Below are positions 24,981 through 34,064 of a stretch of DNA of 64,000 nt, in pieces; position 1 is the stretch's first letter, and every line of letters begins with the position of its first letter. Made by a program: the position numbers and the translations under genes. A model generated the notes under the pieces. It saw only the letters and a program-made list of their open reading frames with translations. It ran no database searches and was not told the DNA's origin. The DNA comes from Pseudaminobacter soli (ex Li et al. 2025) (GTDB lineage Bacteria > Pseudomonadota > Alphaproteobacteria > Rhizobiales > Rhizobiaceae). Where the stretch lies: NCBI RefSeq assembly GCF_029892515.1, contig NZ_JARXVF010000003.1, positions 310,001 to 374,000 on the forward strand, in the 5' to 3' direction.

Positions 24981-26383
24981 TGGACATTTCTGCGCTGAAA
25001 CGCGAGCTCGAAGGGCTGAGAATCGAGGACAACGAAAAGATCGTCCAGCAGAAGAGCCGCGATTTTTATTGGTACAGCCCGGTCTTGAAGCGCCAGCTCG
25101 ATACCGTCACCGGCGATCTCATCGTCTCGCCCAAGAACGAGGCTGAGGTAATCCGTGTTCTGGCCGCCTGCCACCGGCATGGCGTGCCGGTCACGCCGCG
25201 CGGTACCGGCACGGGCAACTACGGCCAGGCCATGCCGCTGTCGGGCGGCGTGGTACTCTCGCTCGCCGACATGAACGACATCAAGTCGATCTCGCCGGGG
25301 CGCGTCGTGTGCGGGCCGGGCGCGATCATCGCCGACATCGACAAGGCGACGCGCGCGCATTCGGGGCAGGAGCTTCGCCTGCATCCCTCCACCTACAACA
25401 CGGCTTCCATCGGTGGGTTCATCGCCGGCGGTTCGGGTGGTGTCGGCTCGATCAATTTCGGTGGCTTGCGCGATTTCGGCAATGTGCTGCGCCTGCGCGT
25501 CGTCACCATGGAGGCTGAACCCAGGGTGCTCGATCTCACCGGCGAGGATCTGCACAAGGTGACCCACGCTTATGGCACCAACGGCATCATCACCGAGGTG
25601 GAGATGCCGCTGACGGCTTCCTATGACTGGGTGGACGTCATCGTCGGTTTCGACAGTTTTGTGAGCGCGGCGCGCTATGGTAACGTGCTCGGCTGTCAGG
25701 ACGGGTTGCTGACAAAACTCATCACGCCGATCGCAGCCCCCGTGCCGCAGGACTATTTCAAGCGCCACCAGCGCTTCTTCCGGCCGGGGCAGAGCATCTG
25801 CTTGGTGATGGTCGCGCCACATTCGCTGGACGCTTTCCTCGCCTTCACGCGCCGCGAGGGCGGCGAGGTGATCTTCAATCCGGCGGTCATGACGGATGAG
25901 GAGAAGAAGGGCCTGCCGCCGGTCTTCGAACTGGCCTGGAACCACACGACGCTAAGAGCGCTGCGAGTCGACCCGTCGATCACCTATCTGCAGTCGCTCT
26001 ACCCGTTCCCCAACCAGCTGGAACTCGTGGCGAAGATGGACGCCATGTTTCCCGGCGAGGTGCTTTCGCATCTGGAATTCGTGCGGTTTGACGGCAACAT
26101 CACCTGCTTCGGCCTGCCGCTGGTGAAATTCACCACGGAGGAGCGGCTGGAAGAGATCATCCGGGCTTTCGAGGACAATGGCTGCCCGATCTTCAATCCC
26201 CACCGCTACACGCTCGAAGAGGGCGGCATGAAGCAGACCGACGAAGTCCAGCTTGCCTTCAAGCGTGAGGCCGACCCGCAGGGCTTGCTGAATCCAGGCA
26301 AGATGATCGCCTGGGAAAACCCCGACTATGATTTTCGTTCCGGCCGGACTTACCTGTTCAGGGGATTGGAAAAGGTGGGATGA
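24977..26383 (+). CDS. FAD-binding oxidase (GlcD/VAO family)
   Basis: Flavoprotein of 468 residues with an N-terminal PCMH-type FAD domain. VTPRGTGTGNYGQAMPLSGGVVLSL (about 75-99) and the STYNTASIGGFIAGGSGGVGS loop (about 140-160) bind FAD. A C-terminal FAD-oxidase domain ends with QGLLNPGKMIAWENP, the family's signature end. Members oxidise hydroxyacids such as glycolate, lactate or 2-hydroxyglutarate. The substrate here is unknown; the operon position suggests a later step after deamination. Two adjacent ATG codons overlap the deaminase stop (24977 and 24980). Confidence 0.87.
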   Translation: MMDISALKRELEGLRIEDNEKIVQQKSRDFYWYSPVLKRQLDTVTGDLIVSPKNEAEVIRVLAACHRHGVPVTPRGTGTGNYGQAMPLSGGVVLSLADMNDIKSISPGRVVCGPGAIIADIDKATRAHSGQELRLHPSTYNTASIGGFIAGGSGGVGSINFGGLRDFGNVLRLRVVTMEAEPRVLDLTGEDLHKVTHAYGTNGIITEVEMPLTASYDWVDVIVGFDSFVSAARYGNVLGCQDGLLTKLITPIAAPVPQDYFKRHQRFFRPGQSICLVMVAPHSLDAFLAFTRREGGEVIFNPAVMTDEEKKGLPPVFELAWNHTTLRALRVDPSITYLQSLYPFPNQLELVAKMDAMFPGEVLSHLEFVRFDGNITCFGLPLVKFTTEERLEEIIRAFEDNGCPIFNPHRYTLEEGGMKQTDEVQLAFKREADPQGLLNPGKMIAWENPDYDFRSGRTYLFRGLEKVG

Positions 26384-26390
26384 AAGCGCC

Positions 26391-26978
26391 ATGAAGGTCC
26401 TGGTCGTTTATTGCCATCCGGTGCCGGAGAGCTTTTGCGCGGCAGTGCGTGACACTGCGCTTGAAGCCATCGCGGCGAAGGGGTGCGAGGCGCGGCTGGT
26501 CGATCTCTATGCCGAGAATTTCGATCCCGTGATGCGCCACTCCGAGCGGCGCGAATACAATGACCGCGCTCCCAGCGATCCGGCGCTGAAGACCTATATC
26601 GATCACCTGAAATGGGCCGAGGCCATCGTTTTCATCTATCCGACCTGGTGGTACGGCCTGCCGGCGATGCTGAAAGGCTGGCTGGACCGGGTCTGGGCGA
26701 CCGACGTTGCCTTCGTGCTGCCGAAAGGCCCGGGGCCGATCAGGCCGCTGATGACGCACGTCTCCAAGATCGTGGTCATCACCACCTGTGGAGCCCCGCG
26801 TTGGTGGTCGCATGTGGTGGGCCATCCCGGCCGCAAAACGATATTGCGGGGCCTGCGTTCGCTCTGCGGCTGGCGTTGCCGCACGCTGTTTCTGGCGCAT
26901 TACCTGATGGACAGGTCGACGCCAGAAACCCGTACTGCGTTTTTGCGAAAAGTTCGAAGAAAGCTCAGGGCACTTTGA
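26391..26978 (+). CDS. NAD(P)H:quinone oxidoreductase, flavodoxin-like
   Basis: FMN or FAD flavoprotein of the MdaB/KefF/NQO1 fold, 195 residues. The N-terminal KVLVVYCHPVPESFCAA is the phosphate-binding loop. IVFIYPTWWYGLPAMLKGWLDRVW (about 78-101) is the family's most characteristic segment. ATG 26391 lies seven bases after the preceding stop, so it is the last gene of the importer operon. It could use the electrons or quinones involved in the oxidase step. A perfect hairpin follows. Confidence 0.87.
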   Translation: MKVLVVYCHPVPESFCAAVRDTALEAIAAKGCEARLVDLYAENFDPVMRHSERREYNDRAPSDPALKTYIDHLKWAEAIVFIYPTWWYGLPAMLKGWLDRVWATDVAFVLPKGPGPIRPLMTHVSKIVVITTCGAPRWWSHVVGHPGRKTILRGLRSLCGWRCRTLFLAHYLMDRSTPETRTAFLRKVRRKLRAL

Positions 26979-26983
26979 GGGTT

Positions 26984-27008
26984 TACCCTCCCCGCAAGGG
27001 GGAGGGTA
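26984..27008. terminator. Hairpin between convergent operons
   Basis: TACCCTCCCC and GGGGAGGGTA form a perfect 10-bp stem around GCAAG, located between the importer operon and the minus-strand DMGDH operon. It resembles the palindromic intergenic repeats of Rhizobiales and can act as a transcript boundary for both. Confidence 0.5.
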
Positions 27009-27016
27009 AGATTGAG

Positions 27017-29461
27017 TTACGCCCTTACCCGCTCGGCCTTCGGATCATACATCGGCTTCAGCGAAGCCTCTGCCGCAAAGCGCTCGCCGGCGATCTCGAT
27101 CTCGTATTTCGAGTTGAGGATGTCGGCCTCGCTCTGGCCCTTGGCGGGCACATAACCCATGCCGATGGCGCCGCCGAGATAGTGGCCGTAATTGCCCGAG
27201 GTCACCGTGCCCACGATCTTGCCGTCGCGAACGATCGCCTCATTGTGGAACAGCAGCGGCTCCGGATCGGCGAGGCGGAACTGTACCATGCGGCGATCGA
27301 GGCCGGCTTCCTTCTTGGCGAGCACCGCGTCGCGGCCGATGAAGTCGCCCTTGCCGGTCTTCACGGCAAAGCCGAGGCCTGCCTCCAGCACGTGGTCCTC
27401 ATCGGTGATGTCGTGGCCGAAATGGCGGAACGCCTTTTCGATGCGGCAGGAATCGAGCGTGTGCAGGCCGCACAGCTTCAGGTCGAACTCGCGGCCGGCT
27501 TCTTCCAGCGCCTCGAAGACATGCGCCGTCTGGTCGGTCGAGACATAGAGTTCCCAGCCGAGTTCGCCGACATAGGTCACCCGATGGGCGCGGGCGAGAC
27601 CCATGCCGATCTCGATCTCCTGGAAGGTACCGAAGGGGTTGTTCTCGTTGGAAAAATCGTTCGGGCTGACCTTCTGGATCAGTTCGCGCGAGCGCGGGCC
27701 CATCAGGCAGAGCACGGATTCCGACGCCGTCACATCGGTGATGACGACGAACTCGTCGCGCACATGCTTGCGCAGCCAGGCGAGGTCGCGCTGCAGCGTG
27801 GCGCCGGGCACAACGGCGAAGAAGGCAGTGTCCGACAGGCGCGAGATGGTGAGGTCGCTTTCGATGCCGCCGCGATTGTTCAGCATCTGCGTGTAGACGA
27901 TCTTGCCCGGCGCGACGTTGAGATCGTTGGCGCACATGCGCTGCAGGAATGCGAGCGCGTCGCGACCTTCGATCCGGATCTTGCCGAAGGAGGTCATGTC
28001 GAACAGGCCGACATTGTTGCGCACCGCCAGATGTTCCTCGCGGCCGTTCTCGAACCAGTTCTGGCGCTTCCAGCTGTAGCGATATTCGCGCTCCTGGCCC
28101 TCCTTGGCGAACCAGTTGGCGCGCTCCCAGCCGGCAACTTCGCCGAAGACGGCGCCGCGTGCCTTGAGATGTTCGTGGATGGGCGAGCGGCGCACGCCGC
28201 GCGAGGTGACCACCTGGCGATAGGGGAAGTGGTCGGCATAGAGCAGGCCGAGCGTTTCGGAGACGCGCTCCTTGAGATAGGAGCGGTTCTTCTGGAACGG
28301 CTGGGCGCGGCGGATGTCGACTTCCCAGAGATCGAAGGGGGCTTCGCCATCATTGATCCACTGCGCCAGCGCCATGCCCGCGCCGCCGGAGGAGACGATG
28401 CCGATCGAGTTGTAGCCGGCAGCCACCCAATAGCCGCCGAGCTCCGGCGCTTCGCCGAGATAGTAGCGGTCGTCGGGCGTAAAGCTCTCGGGGCCGTTGA
28501 AGAAGGTGTGGATGCCGGCGGTGCCCAGCATCGGCATGCGGTTCACGCCCATTTCGAGGATCGGCTCGAAATGCTCGAAATCCTCGGGCAGCTGGTCGAA
28601 GCAGAAATCCTCGCGGATCCCTTCCATGCCCCATGGCTTGGCCCTGGGCTCGAAAGCGCCGAGCATCATCTTGCCGGCGTCTTCCTTGTAGTAGGCGCAC
28701 TCGTCCGGCACGCGCAGCACCGGCAGGCGGCCAAGCCCTTGGATAGCCTCGGTGACGAGATAGAAGTGCTCGCAGGCGTGCAGCGGCACGGTCACGCCCG
28801 ACATGGCGCCGAGCTCGCGCGCCCACATGCCGGCGCAGTTGATGACGACGTCGGTTTCGATCGTGCCCTGTTCGTCACCTTGCGCCCAGGAAACGCCCGT
28901 GACGCGGCCGTTCTTTTGGTGAACGGCGGTGACCTTCACGCCCTCGACGATCTTGGCGCCGCGCTGGCGTGCGCCCTTGGCAAGGGCCATGGCGATGTTG
29001 GCCGGGTCGCACTGTCCGTCGAGCGGCAGGTGCACGGCGCCGGCAACGTCGGAGACGTTGAGATGCGGGTACATCTCCTTGACTTCCTGAGGCGAAATCT
29101 CGCGCACGTCGACGTCGAAGGCGCGGGCCAGCGAAGCCTGGCGGTAGATCTCGTGCTTGCGCTCTTCAGTCAGCGCCACCGTGATGGAGCCGACCTGGCG
29201 CATGCCGGTGGCAACGCCGGTTTCTTCCTCGAGCTTGACGTAGAGGTCGGCGGAATATTTCGCCAGCCGTGTCATGTTCTGCGAGGCGCGCAGCTGGCCG
29301 ATCAGGCCAGCCGCGTGCCAGGTGGTGCCGCAAGTAAGCTGCTTGCGTTCCAAAAGTACGATGTCCGTCCAGCCAAGCTTGGCAAGATGATAGGCAACGG
29401 AACAACCGGATACGCCGCCGCCGATGATGACGGCGCGGGCCTTTTGCGGCAGAGAGGTCAT
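27017..29461 (-). CDS. Dimethylglycine dehydrogenase-like flavoprotein with GcvT domain (copy 1)
   Basis: Oxidatively removes an N-methyl group from dimethylglycine or a similar methylated amino acid and passes the one-carbon unit to tetrahydrofolate. The protein has 814 residues. The N-terminal FAD domain has VIIGGGVSGCSVAYHLAKLGW; TCGTTWHAAG carries His49, the expected covalent FAD site. A C-terminal aminomethyltransferase (GcvT) module starts near residue 430, ending in GYVPAKGQSEAD and YDPKAERVRA. The substrate is inferred from family and context. The start at 29461 overlaps the aminotransferase stop by four bases. This is the last gene of a four-enzyme operon. Confidence 0.88.
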   Translation of the reverse strand: MTSLPQKARAVIIGGGVSGCSVAYHLAKLGWTDIVLLERKQLTCGTTWHAAGLIGQLRASQNMTRLAKYSADLYVKLEEETGVATGMRQVGSITVALTEERKHEIYRQASLARAFDVDVREISPQEVKEMYPHLNVSDVAGAVHLPLDGQCDPANIAMALAKGARQRGAKIVEGVKVTAVHQKNGRVTGVSWAQGDEQGTIETDVVINCAGMWARELGAMSGVTVPLHACEHFYLVTEAIQGLGRLPVLRVPDECAYYKEDAGKMMLGAFEPRAKPWGMEGIREDFCFDQLPEDFEHFEPILEMGVNRMPMLGTAGIHTFFNGPESFTPDDRYYLGEAPELGGYWVAAGYNSIGIVSSGGAGMALAQWINDGEAPFDLWEVDIRRAQPFQKNRSYLKERVSETLGLLYADHFPYRQVVTSRGVRRSPIHEHLKARGAVFGEVAGWERANWFAKEGQEREYRYSWKRQNWFENGREEHLAVRNNVGLFDMTSFGKIRIEGRDALAFLQRMCANDLNVAPGKIVYTQMLNNRGGIESDLTISRLSDTAFFAVVPGATLQRDLAWLRKHVRDEFVVITDVTASESVLCLMGPRSRELIQKVSPNDFSNENNPFGTFQEIEIGMGLARAHRVTYVGELGWELYVSTDQTAHVFEALEEAGREFDLKLCGLHTLDSCRIEKAFRHFGHDITDEDHVLEAGLGFAVKTGKGDFIGRDAVLAKKEAGLDRRMVQFRLADPEPLLFHNEAIVRDGKIVGTVTSGNYGHYLGGAIGMGYVPAKGQSEADILNSKYEIEIAGERFAAEASLKPMYDPKAERVRA

Positions 29462-30651
29462 GCGATTTTGCTTTCCTTGGGTGGGCTGTAGGAGGCCACG
29501 AAGCGCCAGAGGCGCTGCGCTGCTTCCTTCAATGTTTCTTCGGGCTGGCAAAGGCTGATGCGGATGTGGCCGGCAGCAGACTCGCCGAAGCTCAGGCCAG
29601 GCATGACGGCAACGTTTTCAGCATCGAGGAACCCGAAGGCGAATTTCTCGCAATCGGGTTCGATGGCGCTGATGTCGAGCATGACATACATGCCGCCTTC
29701 CGAGCCGCGCACGGTGACGTTGTTGAGGCCGCGCACGGCATCGAGGAACATCGTGCGGCGTGCTGCGTAGCGGCCGGCAATGTCCTGCACGCCATAGCCG
29801 TTCTCCAGCGCTTCGGCGGCTGCGCGGGACACGAAGTCGGGCAGGCCGTAGGTGGTGACGAGGCTTAGACTGGCCAGAACCGCGATGAGATCCTGCGGCC
29901 CGGTCACCCAGCCGATGCGCCAGCCGGTCATGCCGTGGCTCTTGGACATGGAGTTGATCACCAGCGTGCGCTCGGCCATGCCGGGCAGGGCACGCGGAGA
30001 CAGGTGCTCGCCGCCGCCGAGCGTCCAATAAACCTCATCCGACAGAAGCCAGAGGTCGTGCCGGCGGCAAACATCTGCGAGGCCTTCGAGGCTTTCGCGG
30101 GTGTAGACGGCGCCGGTCGGGTTGTTCGGCGTGTTGATGAGGATGGCGCGTGTGTTGGGCCTCACCGCCCTCTCGATGTCTTCCGCGCGCGGCTGAAAAC
30201 CGTCTTCCGAGCGGGCTTCGACCACGGTGAATTCGGCACCGACCGCACGGAAGGTCGGCGGGTAGGTGGCGTAGTAGGGCGCCACCACGATGGCGTGATC
30301 GCCCGGATCGAGTACGGCCTGTGCGGCAGCGTAGAGCGCAAGCTGGCCGCCTGGTGCGGCAAGAATCTCGTCGGCGGTGGTGGGTACGCCGGTCGATTGC
30401 GTCGAAATCCGCGCCATGGCTTCGCGCAGGCGCGGAATGCCGGGCAGCTGCGTGTAGTGGTGATAGCCGCCGCGGACGGCGGTCACGCAGGCTTCTACCG
30501 TTTCGGCGGGCGTGTCGAAGTCGTGGTCGCCGACGGAGAGCATGATGATGTCCTCGCCGGCCTCCTTGCGAGTGCTGGCTTCGAAATGCACCTCCCATCC
30601 GTCCTTGCCGGAAGGGGTGATGCCGGAGACGCGTGCGGATGGCTTAGGCAT
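29458..30651 (-). CDS. PLP-dependent aminotransferase, class I/II
   Basis: Aminotransferase of fold type I, 397 residues, cytoplasmic. LSVGDHDFDTPAETVEACV and YTQLPGIPRLREAMA are N-terminal family blocks. INTPNNPTGAVY carries the cofactor-contacting Asn, SDEVYW the Asp, and the Schiff-base Lys is in INSMSKSHGMTGWRIGW. The substrate is unknown. Its start lies eight bases inside the homocysteine methyltransferase gene and its stop overlaps the DMGDH start, so it is firmly part of the methylated-glycine operon. A role in recycling glycine or methionine-derived amino groups is possible but not supported by any motif. Confidence 0.87.
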   Translation of the reverse strand: MPKPSARVSGITPSGKDGWEVHFEASTRKEAGEDIIMLSVGDHDFDTPAETVEACVTAVRGGYHHYTQLPGIPRLREAMARISTQSTGVPTTADEILAAPGGQLALYAAAQAVLDPGDHAIVVAPYYATYPPTFRAVGAEFTVVEARSEDGFQPRAEDIERAVRPNTRAILINTPNNPTGAVYTRESLEGLADVCRRHDLWLLSDEVYWTLGGGEHLSPRALPGMAERTLVINSMSKSHGMTGWRIGWVTGPQDLIAVLASLSLVTTYGLPDFVSRAAAEALENGYGVQDIAGRYAARRTMFLDAVRGLNNVTVRGSEGGMYVMLDISAIEPDCEKFAFGFLDAENVAVMPGLSFGESAAGHIRISLCQPEETLKEAAQRLWRFVASYSPPKESKIA

Positions 30652-31549
30652 CGAAGGCTCCTGCGGTCTCGAAACCTTCGGAGACAAGGCGGTCGCGCAG
30701 GGCGGCAATGTGCTCCGGCCCGACCTCGCAGCAGCCGCCGATGATGGAGGCGCCGCGCTTTACCCAGCCGATCGCGAAATCGGCGTAGGCAGCGGGATCG
30801 AGGTCGTGGCGGGCATGCAGAACGTCGACCGTGCCGCCATGTTTCAGCGCCTCGATGGCGGTGAAGCCGTTGGCATAGGCGCCGACCTTTCCGCCGAGTG
30901 CCAGCAGATCCGCAAAGGCCTCATCGACGGCCTCGGGGCGGCAGCAATTGATGAGCCGCGCGGCGATCGGCATGTCGCCGAGAGCGGCGTTGGCAACCGA
31001 CAGGCTTTCGCCGCTGCGCAGGCGCGGCTCGCCATGGTCGGCCAGCGTCCAGGAGACCCAGACCGGCTTGCCGCTTTCGGTCGCGGCCGTGACGGCGGCG
31101 CGCGCTTCGTCGGCCGAGGCCATGGTCTCGCACAGGAACAGGTCGACATGGTCGGCCTGCTCGGCAACCACGCGGCGATAAATGTCCAGCGTCTCATCAT
31201 AGGAGATGGTCAGCGCCGGCGCGTAGCTGCCGAACAGGGGCGGCAGGCAGCCGGCGATGGCCGCATCGCCTGCTTCGTCGCGCGCGGCCTTGGCGAGCTC
31301 GATGCCGCGCTTCTGCAACGGCTTGAACATTTCCGGTGCGCCCTCGCGCTCCAGCCGTTCGGGCGTGGCCGAATAGGTGTTGAGCGTGATCACCTTGGCG
31401 CCTGCGCGGATGAATTCCGCATGCAGGCCGCGCACCAGATCGGGCTCCTCCATCAACACCTTCGCCGACCATAGCGGCGATGGCTCGCTTTTGCTTCGTC
31501 GCACGAGTTCCTGACCCATGCCGCCGTCCGTCAGGACAACCTTCGTCAT
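30644..31549 (-). CDS. Homocysteine S-methyltransferase (betaine-homocysteine methyltransferase-like)
   Basis: Zinc enzyme that transfers a methyl group to homocysteine to form methionine, 301 residues. The N-terminal LTDGGMGQELVRRS is the family start. The zinc-binding cysteines are in LINCCRPEAVDEA (about 186-198) and the C-terminal GGCCEVGPEHI (about 271-281). Rhizobia are known to use glycine betaine as methyl donor through such an enzyme (Bmt of Sinorhizobium meliloti), and this operon setting between two DMGDH-like genes fits that, since betaine demethylation would yield dimethylglycine. S-methylmethionine is an alternative donor. The gene overlaps both neighbours. Confidence 0.87.
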   Translation of the reverse strand: MTKVVLTDGGMGQELVRRSKSEPSPLWSAKVLMEEPDLVRGLHAEFIRAGAKVITLNTYSATPERLEREGAPEMFKPLQKRGIELAKAARDEAGDAAIAGCLPPLFGSYAPALTISYDETLDIYRRVVAEQADHVDLFLCETMASADEARAAVTAATESGKPVWVSWTLADHGEPRLRSGESLSVANAALGDMPIAARLINCCRPEAVDEAFADLLALGGKVGAYANGFTAIEALKHGGTVDVLHARHDLDPAAYADFAIGWVKRGASIIGGCCEVGPEHIAALRDRLVSEGFETAGAFDA

Positions 31550-33996
31550 GCACGCAACCTTTCATTCTTCGGGTCCCAAAGCGGCTGGTCTTCCTGCACC
31601 ACCGCCGGGAAATTCTCGCCGAAGATTTCTACGTGCACCTTGGTGCCCGGCACGGCGAGATCGGCGCGGATCATGCCGAGCGCAATGGATTTGTCCACCC
31701 TGTAGCCGAAGCCTCCTGAAGTTGTTTCGCCGACTACCTTGCCGTCGTGCCAGAGCGTCGACATGTAGGGCGCGTCGTGTTCGCCCGCGTCGATCACCAG
31801 CGTGACGAAACGCTTCTTCACGCCCTGCTGCTTCTCGTTCTGGAGGGCGACCTTGCCCTTGAACTCGGGCTTGTCCCACTTCACGAAGCGGTCCAGGCCG
31901 CCCTGCAGCACGGTGTAATCGGTCGAAAGGTCGCCCTTCCAGGCGCGATAGCCCTTTTCAAGCCGCAGGCTGTCGAGCGCGAACATGCCGAACGGTTTCA
32001 GGCCATGCTTTTGGCCCGCTTCCCAGACCGCGTCGAAGATCGCGGCCGTATCCTCGATCTTCGAGTGGATTTCCCAGCCCAGTTCGCCGGCAAAGGAAAC
32101 GCGAACGAGCTGGCACCAGCGACCGGCAACCTGCACGCTCTGATGCGTGAGCCAGGGCAACGAGAGATCAGCGTCGGAAACTTCCGCGAGAATCGCGCGC
32201 GAGTTCGGACCGGACAGGATCTGGCAGGAGAAGTTGTCGGTCACGTCCTGCAGCGTGATCTGGGAACCCTCGGGCAGGTGCTTCTTCAGCCATTCGAAGT
32301 CGTGCCACTGGGCGACAGCGGCTGTGATGAGGAAGAAGAAGTCCTCGTCGATCGCCATGATCGACATTTCGGTGACGATGCGGCCGGCGTCGTCGGCGAA
32401 GTAGCCGAGGCCGATGCGGCCGGGCTTCGGCACCACGCCGGTGATCAGCGTCGACAGCCAGGCGCGCGCGCCGGGGCCCTGCAGGCGGAAGCGCGAGAAG
32501 CCGGGCAGGTCGAGGATGCCGGCGGCGTCACGAACGGCGAGGCATTCCTCGCGGATACGCTTCTCCCACGGGCCGGAGCGCTTGAAGGTCTCGGTCGATT
32601 CCTCGGAGGTGTCGTCACCGAGCTGAGCGAACCAGGTGGCACGTTCCCAACCATTGTAGGCGTTGAACTGCGCGCCAAGCTTCTGGATGCGGTCGTGGAT
32701 CGGCGACAGCTTGCGGTCACGTCCGGCTGGCCAGGCGTGGCGCGGGAAGTGGATGGCGTATTCGTTGCCGTAGATCTCCATGCCCTTGGCGACTGCATAG
32801 TCGGGAGCGGCGGCAAACGAGGTGAAGCGGCGCGGGTCGCACGACCACATGTCCCATTCGGTCTGGCCCTGCGTGATCCACTCGGCCAGCACCTTGCCGG
32901 CGCCGCCGGCCTGGGCGATGCCGAAGGTAAAGACGCAGGCCTCGAAGGCGTTGGGCACGCCCGGCATCGGGCCGATCAACGGGTTGCCGTCCGGCGCATA
33001 GGGGATCGGGCCGTTGATGACCTTGGAAAGGCCGGCGGTGCCGAGGATCGGCACGCGGCGTACAGCGTCGTCCAGATACCACTCCAACCGCTCGAGATCG
33101 TCCGGATAGAGCTGGAACGAAAAATCGTCCGGCATTGGATCATTCGGGGTGGCCCAATGGGCGCGGCAGTTGCGCTCATAGGGGCCAAGGTTCATGCCGT
33201 TCTTTTCCTGGCGCAGATAGTAGGACGTGTCGACGTCGCGCAGCAGCGGCAGTTTTTGGCCGGCCTCCTTCGACCAGGCGGCCAGTTCGGGGATTTCCTC
33301 GAACAGGATGTACTGGTGGCTCATCACCATCATCGGCACTTCGCGGCCGAACATGCGGCCCACTTCCTGCGCGCGGTAGCCGGCGGCGTTGACGACATAT
33401 TCGCAGCGGATGTCGCCCTGCGCGGTCGAGACCACCCACTCGCCATTCTCGCGGCGCACGCCGATAACGGGGCAGAAGCGGACGATCTTGGCGCCCATGT
33501 CGCGCGCGCCCTTAGCCAACGCCTGGGTCAGCTGGGCGGGATCGATGTCGCCGTCGTTCGGATCGTAGAGCGCGCCTTCCAGCTCATGCGTTTCGATGAA
33601 GGGGTAGCGCGACTTGATGTCGTCGACGCCCACGATTTCGATGTCCATGCCCTGATAGCGGCCCATGCCCTTGGCGCGCTGGAATTCCTGCATGCGCTCC
33701 TTCGAGTGGGCAAGGCGCAGCGAGCCGGTGACATGGTAGTTCATCGGGTAGTCGACCTCGGCCGCCAGCCCGCGATAAAGCTCGGTCGAATAGCGCTGCA
33801 TGTTCATCAGCGACCAGGAGGAGGAGAATGTCGGCACGTTACCGGCGGCATGCCAGGTGGAGCCGGAGGTCAGCTCGTTCTTTTCGAGCAGCACGCAGTC
33901 GGTCCAGCCGGCCTTGGCCAGGTGGTAGAGCGACGAGACGCCGACCGCGCCGCCGCCAATGATGACCACACGAGCCGTCGTCGGAAACTCGGCCAT
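31546..33996 (-). CDS. Dimethylglycine dehydrogenase-like flavoprotein with GcvT domain (copy 2)
   Basis: Second paralogue of the DMGDH type, 816 residues. The FAD motif is VVIIGGGAVGVSSLYHLAKAGW. The covalent FAD site STWHAAG has His49 in the same position as copy 1. The C-terminal GcvT region contains FSCQILSGPNSRAIL and FAGELGWEIH, ending YRVDKSIALGMIRADLA and WDPKNERLRA. It differs considerably from copy 1, so a different methylated substrate is likely. ATG 33996 has the strong ribosome site GGGAGGAA. First enzyme of the operon, 68 bases after the cupin regulator. Confidence 0.88.
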   Translation of the reverse strand: MAEFPTTARVVIIGGGAVGVSSLYHLAKAGWTDCVLLEKNELTSGSTWHAAGNVPTFSSSWSLMNMQRYSTELYRGLAAEVDYPMNYHVTGSLRLAHSKERMQEFQRAKGMGRYQGMDIEIVGVDDIKSRYPFIETHELEGALYDPNDGDIDPAQLTQALAKGARDMGAKIVRFCPVIGVRRENGEWVVSTAQGDIRCEYVVNAAGYRAQEVGRMFGREVPMMVMSHQYILFEEIPELAAWSKEAGQKLPLLRDVDTSYYLRQEKNGMNLGPYERNCRAHWATPNDPMPDDFSFQLYPDDLERLEWYLDDAVRRVPILGTAGLSKVINGPIPYAPDGNPLIGPMPGVPNAFEACVFTFGIAQAGGAGKVLAEWITQGQTEWDMWSCDPRRFTSFAAAPDYAVAKGMEIYGNEYAIHFPRHAWPAGRDRKLSPIHDRIQKLGAQFNAYNGWERATWFAQLGDDTSEESTETFKRSGPWEKRIREECLAVRDAAGILDLPGFSRFRLQGPGARAWLSTLITGVVPKPGRIGLGYFADDAGRIVTEMSIMAIDEDFFFLITAAVAQWHDFEWLKKHLPEGSQITLQDVTDNFSCQILSGPNSRAILAEVSDADLSLPWLTHQSVQVAGRWCQLVRVSFAGELGWEIHSKIEDTAAIFDAVWEAGQKHGLKPFGMFALDSLRLEKGYRAWKGDLSTDYTVLQGGLDRFVKWDKPEFKGKVALQNEKQQGVKKRFVTLVIDAGEHDAPYMSTLWHDGKVVGETTSGGFGYRVDKSIALGMIRADLAVPGTKVHVEIFGENFPAVVQEDQPLWDPKNERLRA

Positions 33997-34064
33997 TTTT
34001 TCCTCCCTCAATTCGCTTCGAGCATCGGCCTTCTTAGCCGTTGCTCGCAAAAGTCAGTGTTGTC

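Noticed and set aside
26612-29491. Very long plus-strand frame opposite the DMGDH-like gene
   Set aside because: It mirrors a well-supported flavoprotein on the minus strand. Its translation is rich in Ala, Arg, His and Asp with no family motifs, the usual antisense pattern in GC-rich genomes. The same applies at 31747-34068.
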